DNA from: Amphritea japonica ATCC BAA-1530 | Lineage (GTDB): Bacteria > Pseudomonadota > Gammaproteobacteria > Pseudomonadales > Balneatricaceae | Assembly (NCBI RefSeq): GCF_016592435.1 | Contig: NZ_AP014545.1 | Coordinates: 1 to 64,000, forward strand | Direction of reading: 5' to 3' | Length of the DNA: 64,000 bases | Shown: positions 10,287 to 19,673 of the stretch, piece after piece | How the letters are laid out: every line of letters begins with the position of its first letter | Numbering within the stretch: the stretch's first letter is position 1 | Program-made: the position numbers and the translations under genes | Notes under the pieces: generated by a model | The model's database searches: none | What the model saw: the letters and a program-made list of their open reading frames with translations, nothing else | Told to the model about the DNA's origin: nothing

Positions 10287-12162
10287 AAACAAAGATGTGA
10301 TTTTACAAAGAAAGTCAGATCTTGGATTAATTACTCGGTCCAGAAATGAGCTTATAGAAGCCTTTGGCGCTGGTGCGCTTAAATTTATTATCAAAGATGA
10401 ATTGGGTCTTGAATCTAAAGCCAACAAACCTGACAAACTTAAACCCCTGGATTCATTTACTGAAGAGCAGCAACGAGAGGCTTTACGGAAGCAGTCTTAT
10501 ATTAATCTTGCCGTTAAAGCTCTTGGAGAGGAGCCCTGCCATCAGAAGTTAAAGAATTACATCGACCTATTTGCGGATCGATTGCAAGACTCCAACCCCC
10601 CAAGCTCGATCACACTATATCGTTGGTGGGTTACCTGGATTAAATCAGGGAAAGATATTATTTCACTGGTTACTCGCTCGGAAGGACGAGCTTCTGTGTA
10701 TTTAAAAGAATACCGTGAAGTTATTTATGAAGTGATTGATGAGGTGTTAATGACACCTGAGTATGGTTCAAGGCAGGATGCCTTTGATCTATTTAAAGTG
10801 AAGCTGAATGAACTGAATTCGATTCGCTTAGATCCATTAGATATGCCCTCTAGAGCTACATTCTATCGTTTATTGAAAAGTTTGATAGATCCCCAAGAGT
10901 TGACTGCAGCACGGCATGGAAAGCGAGCAGCTGAAATGGAGTTTCGGGTTAGCGGGAAAGGTGTTACATCAACTCGAATATTGGAACGTGTAGAGATTGA
11001 TCATACACCGATAGATCTTATCGTTGTGGATGAACGTATTGGAGAAGCGGTTGGTCGTCCTACGTTAACCATGATTCTAGATCATTACTCAAGAATGCCC
11101 CTAGGGTTTTATTTAGGATTTGAACCCCCTTCTTCTGTTGCTGTTATGAGAGCTATCAGACACGCCATCATGCCCAAAAGTTATGTTAACGATGATTATC
11201 CAGACTTTGAAAATGGTTGGCCTGCCTATGGGGTTTTTTGGGTGCTGGTCTGTGATAACGGTTCTGAATTCCACGATCATCAGCTCCAACGAATGGCAAA
11301 TGAGCTGAATATTGAGCTGTTCTACTGTCCTAAGCAGCACCCCTATTACAAAGGAGCTGTTGAACGTTTTCTGGGCACTTTAAATAGAGCGGTGTGTCAC
11401 TCTGCTTCAGGTTCCACCCGGTCTAATATTCAGCAAAGGGGGAATTATAATTCAGCCCAAGAAGCCTCAATTACGCTGGAAAAACTCAGACGTCTCATTC
11501 ACGACTGGATCATCAATATCTACAGCCGTGAGTATCATGAAGGCTTAGGAGATAGTCCGGTGAATGTCTGGACGAAAGGCCTTCAGCATGTAGAGCCGAC
11601 TTTGCCTCTTAGTCGTGAACGCTTGGATCTTACCTTGACCAAGGAGTTTGAAAGAACGATCAATCATGAGGGGGTTAGTCTTTTCAGACTTAAATATAAC
11701 TCCCATGAGCTTGGCCTTCTGCGGCGTCAATTAACAGAGAAAGCGTTAGTAAAGGTCAGAATTGATCCTGAGAACTTAGGCCAGGTGTGGGCCTATGACG
11801 AGCGAGAAGGCTCGTTCTTCTCAGTCCCCTGCATCGACCCGGAATATGCGGAAGGTCTTAGTCAGCGCCAACACGAATATATTCTTAAGCATAGAACGAA
11901 CACCCGTAAGGCTTTAGATACTGATGAATTGCTGGAGAGAAAGGTTAGGTTTAAGCGGGATGTTCGAGAGGCGTCTAAAGCAAAAGGACTTCGCAAGCGG
12001 ACTAAAGCGGCACAGCTCTCACAACTGCCTATTGTGGATGTCGATCAGCTCTCAGTCCCTAAAAGAGAAGAACAATTACCTCTTATTGATATTGATGAAA
12101 TGGATGAGTTTGATATGGATGAATTGGACGAGCTTGATATGGATTGGAGGGCTGAAAAATGA
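10210..12162 (+). CDS. tnsB: DDE transposase TnsB
   Basis: Retroviral-integrase-superfamily transposase that joins the 3' ends to target DNA. The DDE triad is visible as D264 (VEIDHTPID), D349 (LVCDNGSEF) and E385 (GAVERFLG), with 35 residues between the last two. Helical DNA-binding domains precede it and a beta-barrel-like and tail region follows, ending in an acidic Asp/Glu/Met repeat. The longer reading frame opens with TTG at 10195, but GAGGAG at 10197-10202 sits exactly before the ATG at 10210, which I take as the start (650 aa). It overlaps tnsA by 77 bp and tnsC by 4 bp. Confidence 0.95.
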   Translation: MQRFYFHTGQHLTLDSVPYMMQRILENKDVILQRKSDLGLITRSRNELIEAFGAGALKFIIKDELGLESKANKPDKLKPLDSFTEEQQREALRKQSYINLAVKALGEEPCHQKLKNYIDLFADRLQDSNPPSSITLYRWWVTWIKSGKDIISLVTRSEGRASVYLKEYREVIYEVIDEVLMTPEYGSRQDAFDLFKVKLNELNSIRLDPLDMPSRATFYRLLKSLIDPQELTAARHGKRAAEMEFRVSGKGVTSTRILERVEIDHTPIDLIVVDERIGEAVGRPTLTMILDHYSRMPLGFYLGFEPPSSVAVMRAIRHAIMPKSYVNDDYPDFENGWPAYGVFWVLVCDNGSEFHDHQLQRMANELNIELFYCPKQHPYYKGAVERFLGTLNRAVCHSASGSTRSNIQQRGNYNSAQEASITLEKLRRLIHDWIINIYSREYHEGLGDSPVNVWTKGLQHVEPTLPLSRERLDLTLTKEFERTINHEGVSLFRLKYNSHELGLLRRQLTEKALVKVRIDPENLGQVWAYDEREGSFFSVPCIDPEYAEGLSQRQHEYILKHRTNTRKALDTDELLERKVRFKRDVREASKAKGLRKRTKAAQLSQLPIVDVDQLSVPKREEQLPLIDIDEMDEFDMDELDELDMDWRAEK

Positions 12163-13103
12163 ATAAAGAGCAATTAGCGGTGCTTTCAAAATTTAATCAT
12201 CGCGTCATCAAACATCCTCAGTTTGAATCAGCATTTAGCAAGATCGAAGAGGCTTATCAATTGAATGATGAGATCGGTTTTCAGCTGAACCTCATTTGCA
12301 TCGGAATGTCAGGAACAGGCAAGTCGACCCTGAAACGAAGGCTCGTAAAAAAATACCCAGAGTCATATGCGAAGGACCGAAAAATCGTACCAGTACTGGT
12401 GATTGATACTCCCTCCCTTCCAACAGTTAAAAATATGGCTGAAGGCATGCTATTTCAGTTAGGAGATCCTGCGTTTTTCAAGGGATCCGCGGTTGATAAA
12501 ACCGGTAGGATTCTGAATTACATCAAGAGCTGCCAGGTCAGGCTAATTATTTTTGATGAGCTCCAGCATTTTATTGATCAGGGAAGTCGCGCTGCGCCAC
12601 GGCAAGTATCAGATTGGTTAAAAACGTTAATTGATCAGTCCGGCTCATCAGCTGTTCTCATGGGGTTAGAGCAAAGTGAGTACATACTTAGGATAAATGA
12701 GCAGTTGCGCCGCAGGTTCAGTCGAAGAGTGGACCTTAAACCCTTCTCAATTGCATGCAGTAGTAGCTTTCGGGACTTCACCAAAGTGATCAAAGGGCTC
12801 TATCGTACTGCCGATATGCCCTTGTCGGGGAAGCTTAGCCAGGACCTTTTCAAGCGTTGGCACTTTGCTACGAATGGCATCATGGCGTATATGGTTAACC
12901 TGATTATTTCAGCGTATCAGGTCGCACAACGAGAAGGCTATGCTTCTATTCATCAAGAGTGTTTAGAGCAAGCCTTTATCGAATCAATCTGGTCTGAGGG
13001 AGAAGGAAGACTTAACCCGTTCAGTAAAAGCTTCAATTTCAATCGGCTCATAAAGCCAGGTATGCCCTTCCATAAGATTGAAACGAAGGAGCTGGCTATA
13101 TGA
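12159..13103 (+). CDS. tnsC: AAA+ transposition regulator TnsC
   Basis: ATPase that links the target selector TniQ to the transposase and gives target immunity. Walker A GMSGTGKST lies at residues 49-57 and Walker B LIIFDELQHF near 129-138; a sensor-like FSRRVDLKPFS and arginine-rich RRRFSRR follow. Length 314 aa is shorter than Tn7 TnsC (555 aa) and closer to the TniB-size proteins of many Tn7-like elements. Start and stop overlap the neighbours by ATGA, indicating tight coupling with tnsB and tniQ. Confidence 0.93.
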   Translation: MNKEQLAVLSKFNHRVIKHPQFESAFSKIEEAYQLNDEIGFQLNLICIGMSGTGKSTLKRRLVKKYPESYAKDRKIVPVLVIDTPSLPTVKNMAEGMLFQLGDPAFFKGSAVDKTGRILNYIKSCQVRLIIFDELQHFIDQGSRAAPRQVSDWLKTLIDQSGSSAVLMGLEQSEYILRINEQLRRRFSRRVDLKPFSIACSSSFRDFTKVIKGLYRTADMPLSGKLSQDLFKRWHFATNGIMAYMVNLIISAYQVAQREGYASIHQECLEQAFIESIWSEGEGRLNPFSKSFNFNRLIKPGMPFHKIETKELAI

Positions 13104-14977
13104 CGGGACTGATTCAACCAATTTGCTATCCACAGCCTTATGATGATGAATCGCCGGTTGGCTATTTGATACGGGTCTGTCAGGCCAATAAATTTAATAA
13201 CATTCGATGGCTTTACCCTGAGGAAGGTAAGTTATTCTCGTTGCAGCCAACAGAAATTTTAGAGCAGCTAGTAAGCTCTCCCTGGTCAGGATTTCAGAAC
13301 GTAAAAGATGGTATCTCACCCTATTGCTCTTTAAGCCCAGTCGATCTCAATATTACAGTGCTAAGGTACTGTCCTCTGTGCTTAAAGGAAGAGCCCTACT
13401 TTCGGGTTCAATGGCATCTGAAATGCACTACGGTATGTGTAAAGCATCAGTGTTGGCTGGTAGATCGATGTTTTGAGTGTAAGGAGCCATTGAAATATGG
13501 GCGCTTGGCATCGGTCGAAAACTGTCATTGTCGTTATTCATTGTTCGACACACCGATCCAAGAAATACCCAATAATGTGATTAGGTTTCAACAGTTCATA
13601 GATGGTGTAGACACCTATTTTGAAGGAGGCAATTACTGGCTTAGTGAGAGTTTAAATCCATCTGATTTTAATTTAAGAAGACGGGTTCAGCTGGTGCATG
13701 GGTTCTCTCTGTGGCAACCAGTTGAAGACAACTCACTTGCCAGGACTGGGACTTTCTCTGGTTTTAGTGATATTGAAACGGCTAAGGCGTATGTGCTTTC
13801 AGCCGCAGATACGTTTTTTACAGATACAGATGGTTTTACCCCCTTTCTTTATCACCTACATCAGCAGGTTTATGAAAATCAGGAGGATGGAGACAAGCTA
13901 TTTAAACGATTCTACAAATACTTCTTTCATCAGATTGGAGTTGCCATTGATCCTCTTTATCAGGCAGTAGAGCAGTACGTTAATCATAACTGGCAATACT
14001 ATCTCTCCCAAAAAAACTCTCTCTTTACTGAGTCAATGATAGATAGACACATGTGGCTTCCATTGCAAACTGCAAGCAACAGATTTGATATCACTAAGAG
14101 TGAGCTTAAGCGAGCCGTTGCTAAAGGGGCTGTGAGATCTAAAGAAAATTACTATTTTGATTCTGAGCGAACGCTTACATTGGTATACCTGCCTGATGTC
14201 TTGAAATACCTCGATATTAACGAGAACCTTGTTAATGCGGTGACTGCCGCCGGTATATTAGGTGTCACCAAAAAGCAGTTTTATCAGTTATTGGATAGTA
14301 GTTATATCGATGGAGAGGCTCCCTCCAAAAAGAGCGGCTCGTCTTGGCGTGTTAACAGGAGTGATCTCAAGGATTTGTTAGAGAGGTTTACAAAAGGTCA
14401 TCCTGTTCTGGATGATCAGTATATCCCTCTGCCGGATGCTATACGAAAAATTGGAAATAGAATTGAAAGCCCATTTATTCGTTTACTGCAGGCTATTGAA
14501 GGTGGTGATATCTCTACAAGGGTAAATCCTCAACTCGTTGGTTTGAGAAGCTTATGTTTATCAGAAGTGGAGTTAGCCGATTGGTATTCAGCAAAAACGG
14601 TCGAAGATAGGTTCTATAGTGTTCAAGAATTGGCCAAAGAGATGCAGGTGTTGCCAGGCTTGATAACCAGTTTGTTGGGTATTGGGGCATTGTCTTCTTA
14701 CTATGTTCCAGATTTGTCGGGAAAGAGGATTACAATACGCTCAGTACAGCAGTTTCAGGAGAAATACGTGATCCTTTCCAAGCTTGCAAAGTGTAGTGGT
14801 GTCTCCACGCATCGAATGAAGTCGATAGTCGAGTCACTTGGTATTCAGTCGATTGATGAAGGGGTATCGGATAATGCCAAGTTTTTAAGCCGTATTTACT
14901 ACAGACACGAAATGCTGGAAAAGAAGGAAATAGCGCCTTTGGTTTCTTCCATGAAGGACTGGGAATACATGGGGTAG
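13100..14977 (+). CDS. tniQ: TniQ/TnsD target-selection protein
   Basis: Target selector that should bind the attachment site and recruit TnsC. The N-terminal TniQ domain has a zinc-finger set C91, C94, C109, C113, H116, C124, C127, C142, C144. The long C-terminal region contains at least two helix-turn-helix-like segments (around AAGILGVTKKQFYQLLDSS and LAKCSGVSTHRMKSIVESL). At 625 aa it is of the large TnsD type that recognises a fixed DNA site rather than the short TniQ of CRISPR-guided elements. Insertion just behind gyrB suggests the gyrB 3' end as its target. The last 60 residues have a decayed homologue at 22285-22456. Confidence 0.92.
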   Translation: MTGLIQPICYPQPYDDESPVGYLIRVCQANKFNNIRWLYPEEGKLFSLQPTEILEQLVSSPWSGFQNVKDGISPYCSLSPVDLNITVLRYCPLCLKEEPYFRVQWHLKCTTVCVKHQCWLVDRCFECKEPLKYGRLASVENCHCRYSLFDTPIQEIPNNVIRFQQFIDGVDTYFEGGNYWLSESLNPSDFNLRRRVQLVHGFSLWQPVEDNSLARTGTFSGFSDIETAKAYVLSAADTFFTDTDGFTPFLYHLHQQVYENQEDGDKLFKRFYKYFFHQIGVAIDPLYQAVEQYVNHNWQYYLSQKNSLFTESMIDRHMWLPLQTASNRFDITKSELKRAVAKGAVRSKENYYFDSERTLTLVYLPDVLKYLDINENLVNAVTAAGILGVTKKQFYQLLDSSYIDGEAPSKKSGSSWRVNRSDLKDLLERFTKGHPVLDDQYIPLPDAIRKIGNRIESPFIRLLQAIEGGDISTRVNPQLVGLRSLCLSEVELADWYSAKTVEDRFYSVQELAKEMQVLPGLITSLLGIGALSSYYVPDLSGKRITIRSVQQFQEKYVILSKLAKCSGVSTHRMKSIVESLGIQSIDEGVSDNAKFLSRIYYRHEMLEKKEIAPLVSSMKDWEYMG

Positions 14978-15378
14978 AGAAAGGGATGCCCTATTCTTCC
15001 AACTTATGGTCCAGACTGAACCTTTTGGATGAAAGCGCGTATTTTCCTGAACGCCCATGAACTGTTTGTTAAATGAAGAATTTTGGTTATATACTGCTTA
15101 TATCAGCTAGATGACTCTACGAGTTGATCAATCCAGCTTCCAACTGGTTTGATAGCAAGAAGCCGCCCTCTCGGGGCGGCTTTTTTGTTCCTAAAGTTAG
15201 TGGCTTGTGATGGGCTAGTCGGGTTTAGAGGCGTATCAGCGTGAAAGATATTTTAGCCTTGTTGGTTCTGGAGGGACTGGGGTAAATCATCATTGATGGC
15301 CGCTTAGCTCCTACTAAAAGAGGAAAGATTACCCTCCTCTCTCTCCGTTAAACAACAAAAATCCGCCGGATATGACTG
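14978..15378. other. Intergenic region downstream of tniQ
   Basis: Some 400 bp between tniQ and the convergent minus-strand cassette. It contains a strong terminator at 15162-15186. The 180 bp between the tniQ stop and the terminator could encode a small RNA, but I see nothing specific. No CRISPR-like repeat is present. Confidence 0.5.
15162..15186 (+). terminator. Rho-independent terminator of tns operon
   Basis: GCCGCCC pairs with GGGCGGC around a 5-nt loop, followed by six T. It closes the tnsABC-tniQ transcript about 180 bp after tniQ. Confidence 0.88.
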
Positions 15379-16299
15379 TTAGTTAGTGGCTTCTTCAAGC
15401 TGAGGACTATTTTCTATCTGTTCGTTTATAGGTGAGTTAGATTGCTTAATCGAGCCACTTCGTAGGATTCTGTCCCTTCTAGCCTTGATCAAAGCTTCAT
15501 ATAGCTGAGGTCTTGCTTTGATTGTGTGAATCATACTGATAAGTAATCTACTAATAAGAATGGCAACAAAAAAGTATAGGGTTCCTATATACCAGAAGAT
15601 CTTTTGGTCTTTTATTGTCTGATTAAAGTATGCAATGCTTTCAGGGTCCTCAAACGAGCTACAAATTATTTTAACGCTTTCTATCGAAAGTCCTGTTGTA
15701 TTGACTACCCCGACTTGCCCTAGTGACTCACAAGCGGATTTATCAAACGCCCACTCCTTGCTTTCCTCTAAAATAATGAGATAGCTGATACTAGAGAAGC
15801 CGTTCTTATTCAAAGAAACCCACTGAGACTCGTTTTTAAGCTTTACGATTGCACCATTTGAGGAAGCTATAAAAAGTAATGGCTGAATGCTTAAAGCTAT
15901 TCCTAAAAAAACAACTCCAGGGAACACTGTTATCCAAGGGTTAATTTTCTTAACTTTTCTCAGTTGTGAGTCGAACCCTCCTCTCATCTTGGAGAAAAAT
16001 TTAATATTCAATTCGTTTTTTTGCACTCGTTGCTGAATCCAATGAATCTCTTTGAGTGATTTGGTCTGCATATGAAATAAGGCATTGAATCGCTCTATAT
16101 CTGTTCGCTCTTGCCAGAACTTTTTGAGCTTACGGTCGCTGAACTCTGATCCACCTATAAGTAGGGCGTACAGCCTATTCATGAGGGCGTATGAACTTCC
16201 AGATTTAAATTGAAAATATCCTGCTATAGCAAGCAGAAAGAGGCCCGTCACTAACCAGGCGGGCAAACTTAAAAATGCATTTAGAGGTGAGTCATCCAT
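15379..16299 (-). CDS. Unknown membrane protein (cargo)
   Basis: A 306-aa protein with three likely transmembrane segments: near the N-terminus (LPAWLVTGLFLLAIAGYF), mid-protein (WITVFPGVVFLGIALSI) and near residue 240-265 (WYIGTLYFFVAILISRLL). A soluble stretch of about 100 residues lies between the second and third segments. Basic C-terminal tail. I do not recognise the family. It is the last of three minus-strand cargo genes; 114 bp separate it from the 258-aa gene upstream. A membrane partner of a defence module is possible but only inferred from context. Confidence 0.6.
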   Translation of the reverse strand: MDDSPLNAFLSLPAWLVTGLFLLAIAGYFQFKSGSSYALMNRLYALLIGGSEFSDRKLKKFWQERTDIERFNALFHMQTKSLKEIHWIQQRVQKNELNIKFFSKMRGGFDSQLRKVKKINPWITVFPGVVFLGIALSIQPLLFIASSNGAIVKLKNESQWVSLNKNGFSSISYLIILEESKEWAFDKSACESLGQVGVVNTTGLSIESVKIICSSFEDPESIAYFNQTIKDQKIFWYIGTLYFFVAILISRLLISMIHTIKARPQLYEALIKARRDRILRSGSIKQSNSPINEQIENSPQLEEATN

Positions 16300-16413
16300 G
16301 ATATTTCTTCCGTGAAAAGTAATCGAATCAGGTTCAATAGCTTTAAATAATATAGATTTTTTACTTTTCTATTACATGAGCGGCCACTTATATGGCACAA
16401 GTCCAGAATGTTC

Positions 16414-17190
16414 TTACTTGCTTATAGTGCGACTATTTAGATCCTTGAGAATAGCACTCTCAAGCCAGTTCGGCACAATGAAGTCTTGAGATTTAAGTAT
16501 TGTTTTGGGCACGTCTTCCCAGAATCCTGTAATAGCGCTTGAAAATTCCTCTACATGAGCGTCCGTTATCGAGAGATGTGTATGATCCAAAAAGTCCAGT
16601 TCGAAAAAATCATCCCCAAACGTACCGTAAGGATTACGTAGGTATTCGGGGTATTTTTTCTTTAGTTCTTCCAGTGATTTACCTTTTCCATGTTTATAGA
16701 TATTAATCACCAAGCGGCAAGCATCAAGCTTTCGGAAATAACTTTTACTTTGAATATTCCAGCCTAAGGACTTAAATAGTTCAGCTATTTTCCCAAAATC
16801 TACGCTCCAGATTTTAGCCTCAGTATGGTTTCCATGATGCCAGTGATTCACCTCTGTAATCATCCAGTCACGGAATTGCTTATCCCACTCATGGTACATT
16901 CCTGCCACAACGCTTAAGCGCGTAGTGTTATGCATACCAGAAAGAAGTTGATAGAACTCGATCTCAATATCATGTGCTTGTTCATAGAAACTACCAGGGT
17001 CGTGTCGGTCAGGATCAAACCTATGATTGTTATCTTCTAGCCAGTGCTCAGCCGCTTTTCTTGCTTCAGTTTCTATATCTTTAAATTGAGCTAACAATCG
17101 CTTGTTAGCCTGGGTTACATAAAACTCATGGACGGCAATGAAGGATTTTCGGCTAGGCTCCCACATTTGAAATAGAACAAACTGCTTCAT
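16414..17190 (-). CDS. Unknown cargo protein, possibly HEPN-like
   Basis: A 258-aa soluble, mostly helical protein. Near residue 155-170 it has RLVINIYKHGKGKSLEELK, which looks like the N-x-x-KH-G element seen in several HEPN-like abortive-infection proteins; this is a motif-level resemblance only. Trp/His-rich in the middle (VNHWHHGNH). It starts 4 bp after the stop of the interrupted gene upstream (17194-18353) and is surely cotranscribed with it. Function unknown; RNase activity would be the prediction if the HEPN reading is right. Confidence 0.6.
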   Translation of the reverse strand: MKQFVLFQMWEPSRKSFIAVHEFYVTQANKRLLAQFKDIETEARKAAEHWLEDNNHRFDPDRHDPGSFYEQAHDIEIEFYQLLSGMHNTTRLSVVAGMYHEWDKQFRDWMITEVNHWHHGNHTEAKIWSVDFGKIAELFKSLGWNIQSKSYFRKLDACRLVINIYKHGKGKSLEELKKKYPEYLRNPYGTFGDDFFELDFLDHTHLSITDAHVEEFSSAITGFWEDVPKTILKSQDFIVPNWLESAILKDLNSRTISK

Positions 17191-17193
17191 AAA

Positions 17194-18353
17194 CTAATTC
17201 TCAGGCCAATTTTGGGGTAGGTCTAATAGGCAACCCAAACAGAACCCCTCCTCGAAGACTAATTCATCCTCTGAATTGGCTTTACAATGTGGAAATGCAT
17301 CTAGATATGATGGAACTTGGTAGTTAGCCCAAGGATTCATGAATAATCCTTGTTTTAGTTTTGCAATACACCAAGGAGAGTTTCCCTTAAAGAGCCATGC
17401 TCCGCTGACTCTGGTGTATTGAGGACCTCCGAAAGAGAGCCAAGCACCATTCGGCTTTCTTCCCCTCCCTACAACATCACCGGAATTCCTATCGATGGTT
17501 ATTGTTTCATCTCCAAAAAGCGCACTAATAGCCGTTAACTTATCAACATGCTTTGAATCCACACCAATAGCGATAATTAATGGCTTACTCAATTCACCAT
17601 ATTTATTTCCTTTTGTTTTTATGGCCTTCTTAATTTGCCGTCCAGTATCTAAAGGTCGTACTTCTGGCATGTTCATACCAATCAATCTGTCACCGGTACC
17701 TCTACTTTCTTCATTCTTGGGAATAGCTAGGAATTCCACTTCCCAACCATCATGCTGCCATTCTAATTTGGGTAATGTAGTTACACCATTAAGCTCGAAT
17801 TCGCGAGAGACCTCATCCGGGTTTAACGTCTCTAGCCATTCGGAAACTGAAGCGTTCAGATTTCTACTGCTTGGTCTGGAGTTAGGGTGGCCGTCAGCAT
17901 CAATTGCCAAAAAGAAATTAGGTGATTCTAGTGTATCTAATGTATCTAAAACGGCATTTTTGTTAGCTTCTGCACCAGGCACTAAATCCTGCTCAGTCAC
18001 GACAATTGCTTCCAAATAAAATTCGTCCCCTTCTGGTGTGGTGACAAGGAAGTCAGGCCTTTTTGGTGAGCCGTTATTGAGTACAGGGTGAGGAATTAGA
18101 GAGCATCCTAGGGCTTTCATGGATGCAAAAAGAATCATCTCGAATGCAGCAGACTTAAAGTTTATATTCCTATTGGACTGTATCCTTGAGCGAATATCTT
18201 TTTTTCTTCGTCCGGGAATTCCTCATAGATTCTTTCAAGGAAGTCTCTTACTTTTTTGGCTTCTTCTGTTCCTGAGCGGTCTAAGTAATGAAACTCAAGC
18301 TCAGAACGGCTTTTGGGGCCTAGGAATTCACGCTCTTTTTCTTCGAACAGCAC
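17194..18353 (-). pseudogene. Interrupted cargo gene with -1 frame change at A AAA AAG
   Basis: Two open frames make one protein of about 385 aa. The first (start GTG 18353 with AAGGAA upstream) covers 63 codons and stops at 18162; the second is open through 17194. Near 18202-18210 the reading frame passes over the heptamer A AAA AAG in the correct phase, and a -1 slip there continues as DIRSRIQSNRNINFKSAAFEM into the second frame, giving an uninterrupted, sensible protein. This is either programmed frameshifting, a lost A in a run of eight, or a sequencing error. After the junction RPDFLVTTPEGDEFYLEA resembles a PD-(D/E)xK nuclease core with the Lys replaced; tentative. It leads the minus-strand cassette. 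Confidence 0.65.
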
Positions 18354-18626
18354 GGATTAGTTCCTTTTCCTGACGTTCAGCTGATGAGGCGTACATAATT
18401 GAAATAGCCTATAGATGCTGTAAATAGTAATTCTAACCTACTCATGATGTAAGTTAAGAATGTACATACATCGCCTGCAGTTCGATAGAGACGTCCTGTA
18501 ATAGCTCTACGCGGGTAAATTCAATTCTAATTCAAGTCTAGTTTAGATACGTAATTCTTAGTTTGACGTAAAGTCTTACTTTGCGTTATAGTGTTTATTA
18601 TGTTTTTATTTTTGTATGGAGTCTTT

Positions 18627-19562
18627 ATGGAATTTCGAGCACCTTCAGTTGCTACAGAACAAACCGCACGTGCTGCAAAGTACCTCACGAAAAATCTTGA
18701 AGATCCAAATGCAGGAAGAGCAGTTTTAGATACTCTTATAAACGAGTTAGGAAACGTTGTTGAGAACTTTCCAGATTGGCACCCAATATTGACTATTCCT
18801 GCGAAAGACTCAACTAAAGAGGCTTGTTCGTTAAATGGACTGGATGCTTATAAAACTATTGATCACACAGTGATGTTTGTTCGTGGGTTTGTGACATGCC
18901 CATATAGTGAAGATAAAGCAGACCGTTTGGTGGAAGCTGTCGAGCAGTTAGAAGGGCTTCGTGCTTACCGGCTACATCAACCTTTATATGCTGACAGTGC
19001 TTACCCAGTGGTGGTAGAAGCATATATTGTTCAGTTAGAAGCGGATGGTACTATTCGTAGCCGTGATGCTTTAATTTGGTTTTCACAGCACTTACTTAAT
19101 GATCCTTCGAATTCAGAAGTTGCCGAAACTTGGTGGAATATTCGTTCTCTGATTTTGGGTCATCCCCATGGATCTCGCTCTTCTTTATTTGTGAATCAGC
19201 ACTCAGGTGCTCATATGCGAAAAATTCTAGAAGCTTTCAATAACAGCGGTATGTTTGGCCCAATAAAAGAATCTTCACTCGAAATGTTATCAAAAAAGAA
19301 GAGAGACACAATTTGTGAGGCTCTCATTCGAGCTGCTGTGAGCAGTTGGGATAAGCATAGCGAAAAGTTTGATTTTGAATTACGTGGTGAAACTTGCAAG
19401 GTTAATATTCGTGATACGTGGGGTGATGGTCAGGAATTGTCAGTTCAAGTTGTAATTGGTGATCATGATTTATATGTCTCGGGTTTTTTCTATCTACGAG
19501 AAGATCGACCTACATATACAGAACCTTTGGGAAAGCGCGCTTTAGCTGAAAAGTTCTTGTAA
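18627..19562 (+). CDS. Unknown cargo protein upstream of Septu-like pair
   Basis: A soluble protein of 311 aa from the ATG at 18627, which has GGAG upstream; an ATG at 18591 in the same frame would add a hydrophobic 12-residue leader and looks less likely. No family recognised. No catalytic motif stands out; it has conserved-looking HPHGSRSSLF and RDTWGDGQEL segments. Directly after the stop, another frame reads KAEQQAVKRLRKAGLF, a segment repeated in inverted orientation at 22958-23007, so the true C-terminus may once have been longer. It reads toward the ATPase/HNH pair 111 bp downstream and may be a regulator or third component. Confidence 0.6.
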   Translation: MEFRAPSVATEQTARAAKYLTKNLEDPNAGRAVLDTLINELGNVVENFPDWHPILTIPAKDSTKEACSLNGLDAYKTIDHTVMFVRGFVTCPYSEDKADRLVEAVEQLEGLRAYRLHQPLYADSAYPVVVEAYIVQLEADGTIRSRDALIWFSQHLLNDPSNSEVAETWWNIRSLILGHPHGSRSSLFVNQHSGAHMRKILEAFNNSGMFGPIKESSLEMLSKKKRDTICEALIRAAVSSWDKHSEKFDFELRGETCKVNIRDTWGDGQELSVQVVIGDHDLYVSGFFYLREDRPTYTEPLGKRALAEKFL

Positions 19563-19564
19563 AA

Positions 19565-19614
19565 GCAGAACAACAAGCAGTAAAGCGTCTACGAAAAGCT
19601 GGTCTATTCACCGC
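19565..19614 (+). repeat. 50-bp imperfect inverted repeat, copy 1
   Basis: About four-fifths identical to the reverse complement of 22958-23007. The two copies bracket the ATPase/HNH pair, the tniQ relic and a small membrane gene. In one frame both copies encode QQ-x-VKR-x-RKAG-x-F, so they may be remnants of the same gene 3' end. Confidence 0.6.
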
Positions 19615-19673
19615 TTGCTTTAAAAGCTGCGCAGTATGATTGTGTTAAGACTAATCTTAGGAACAATTGATCT

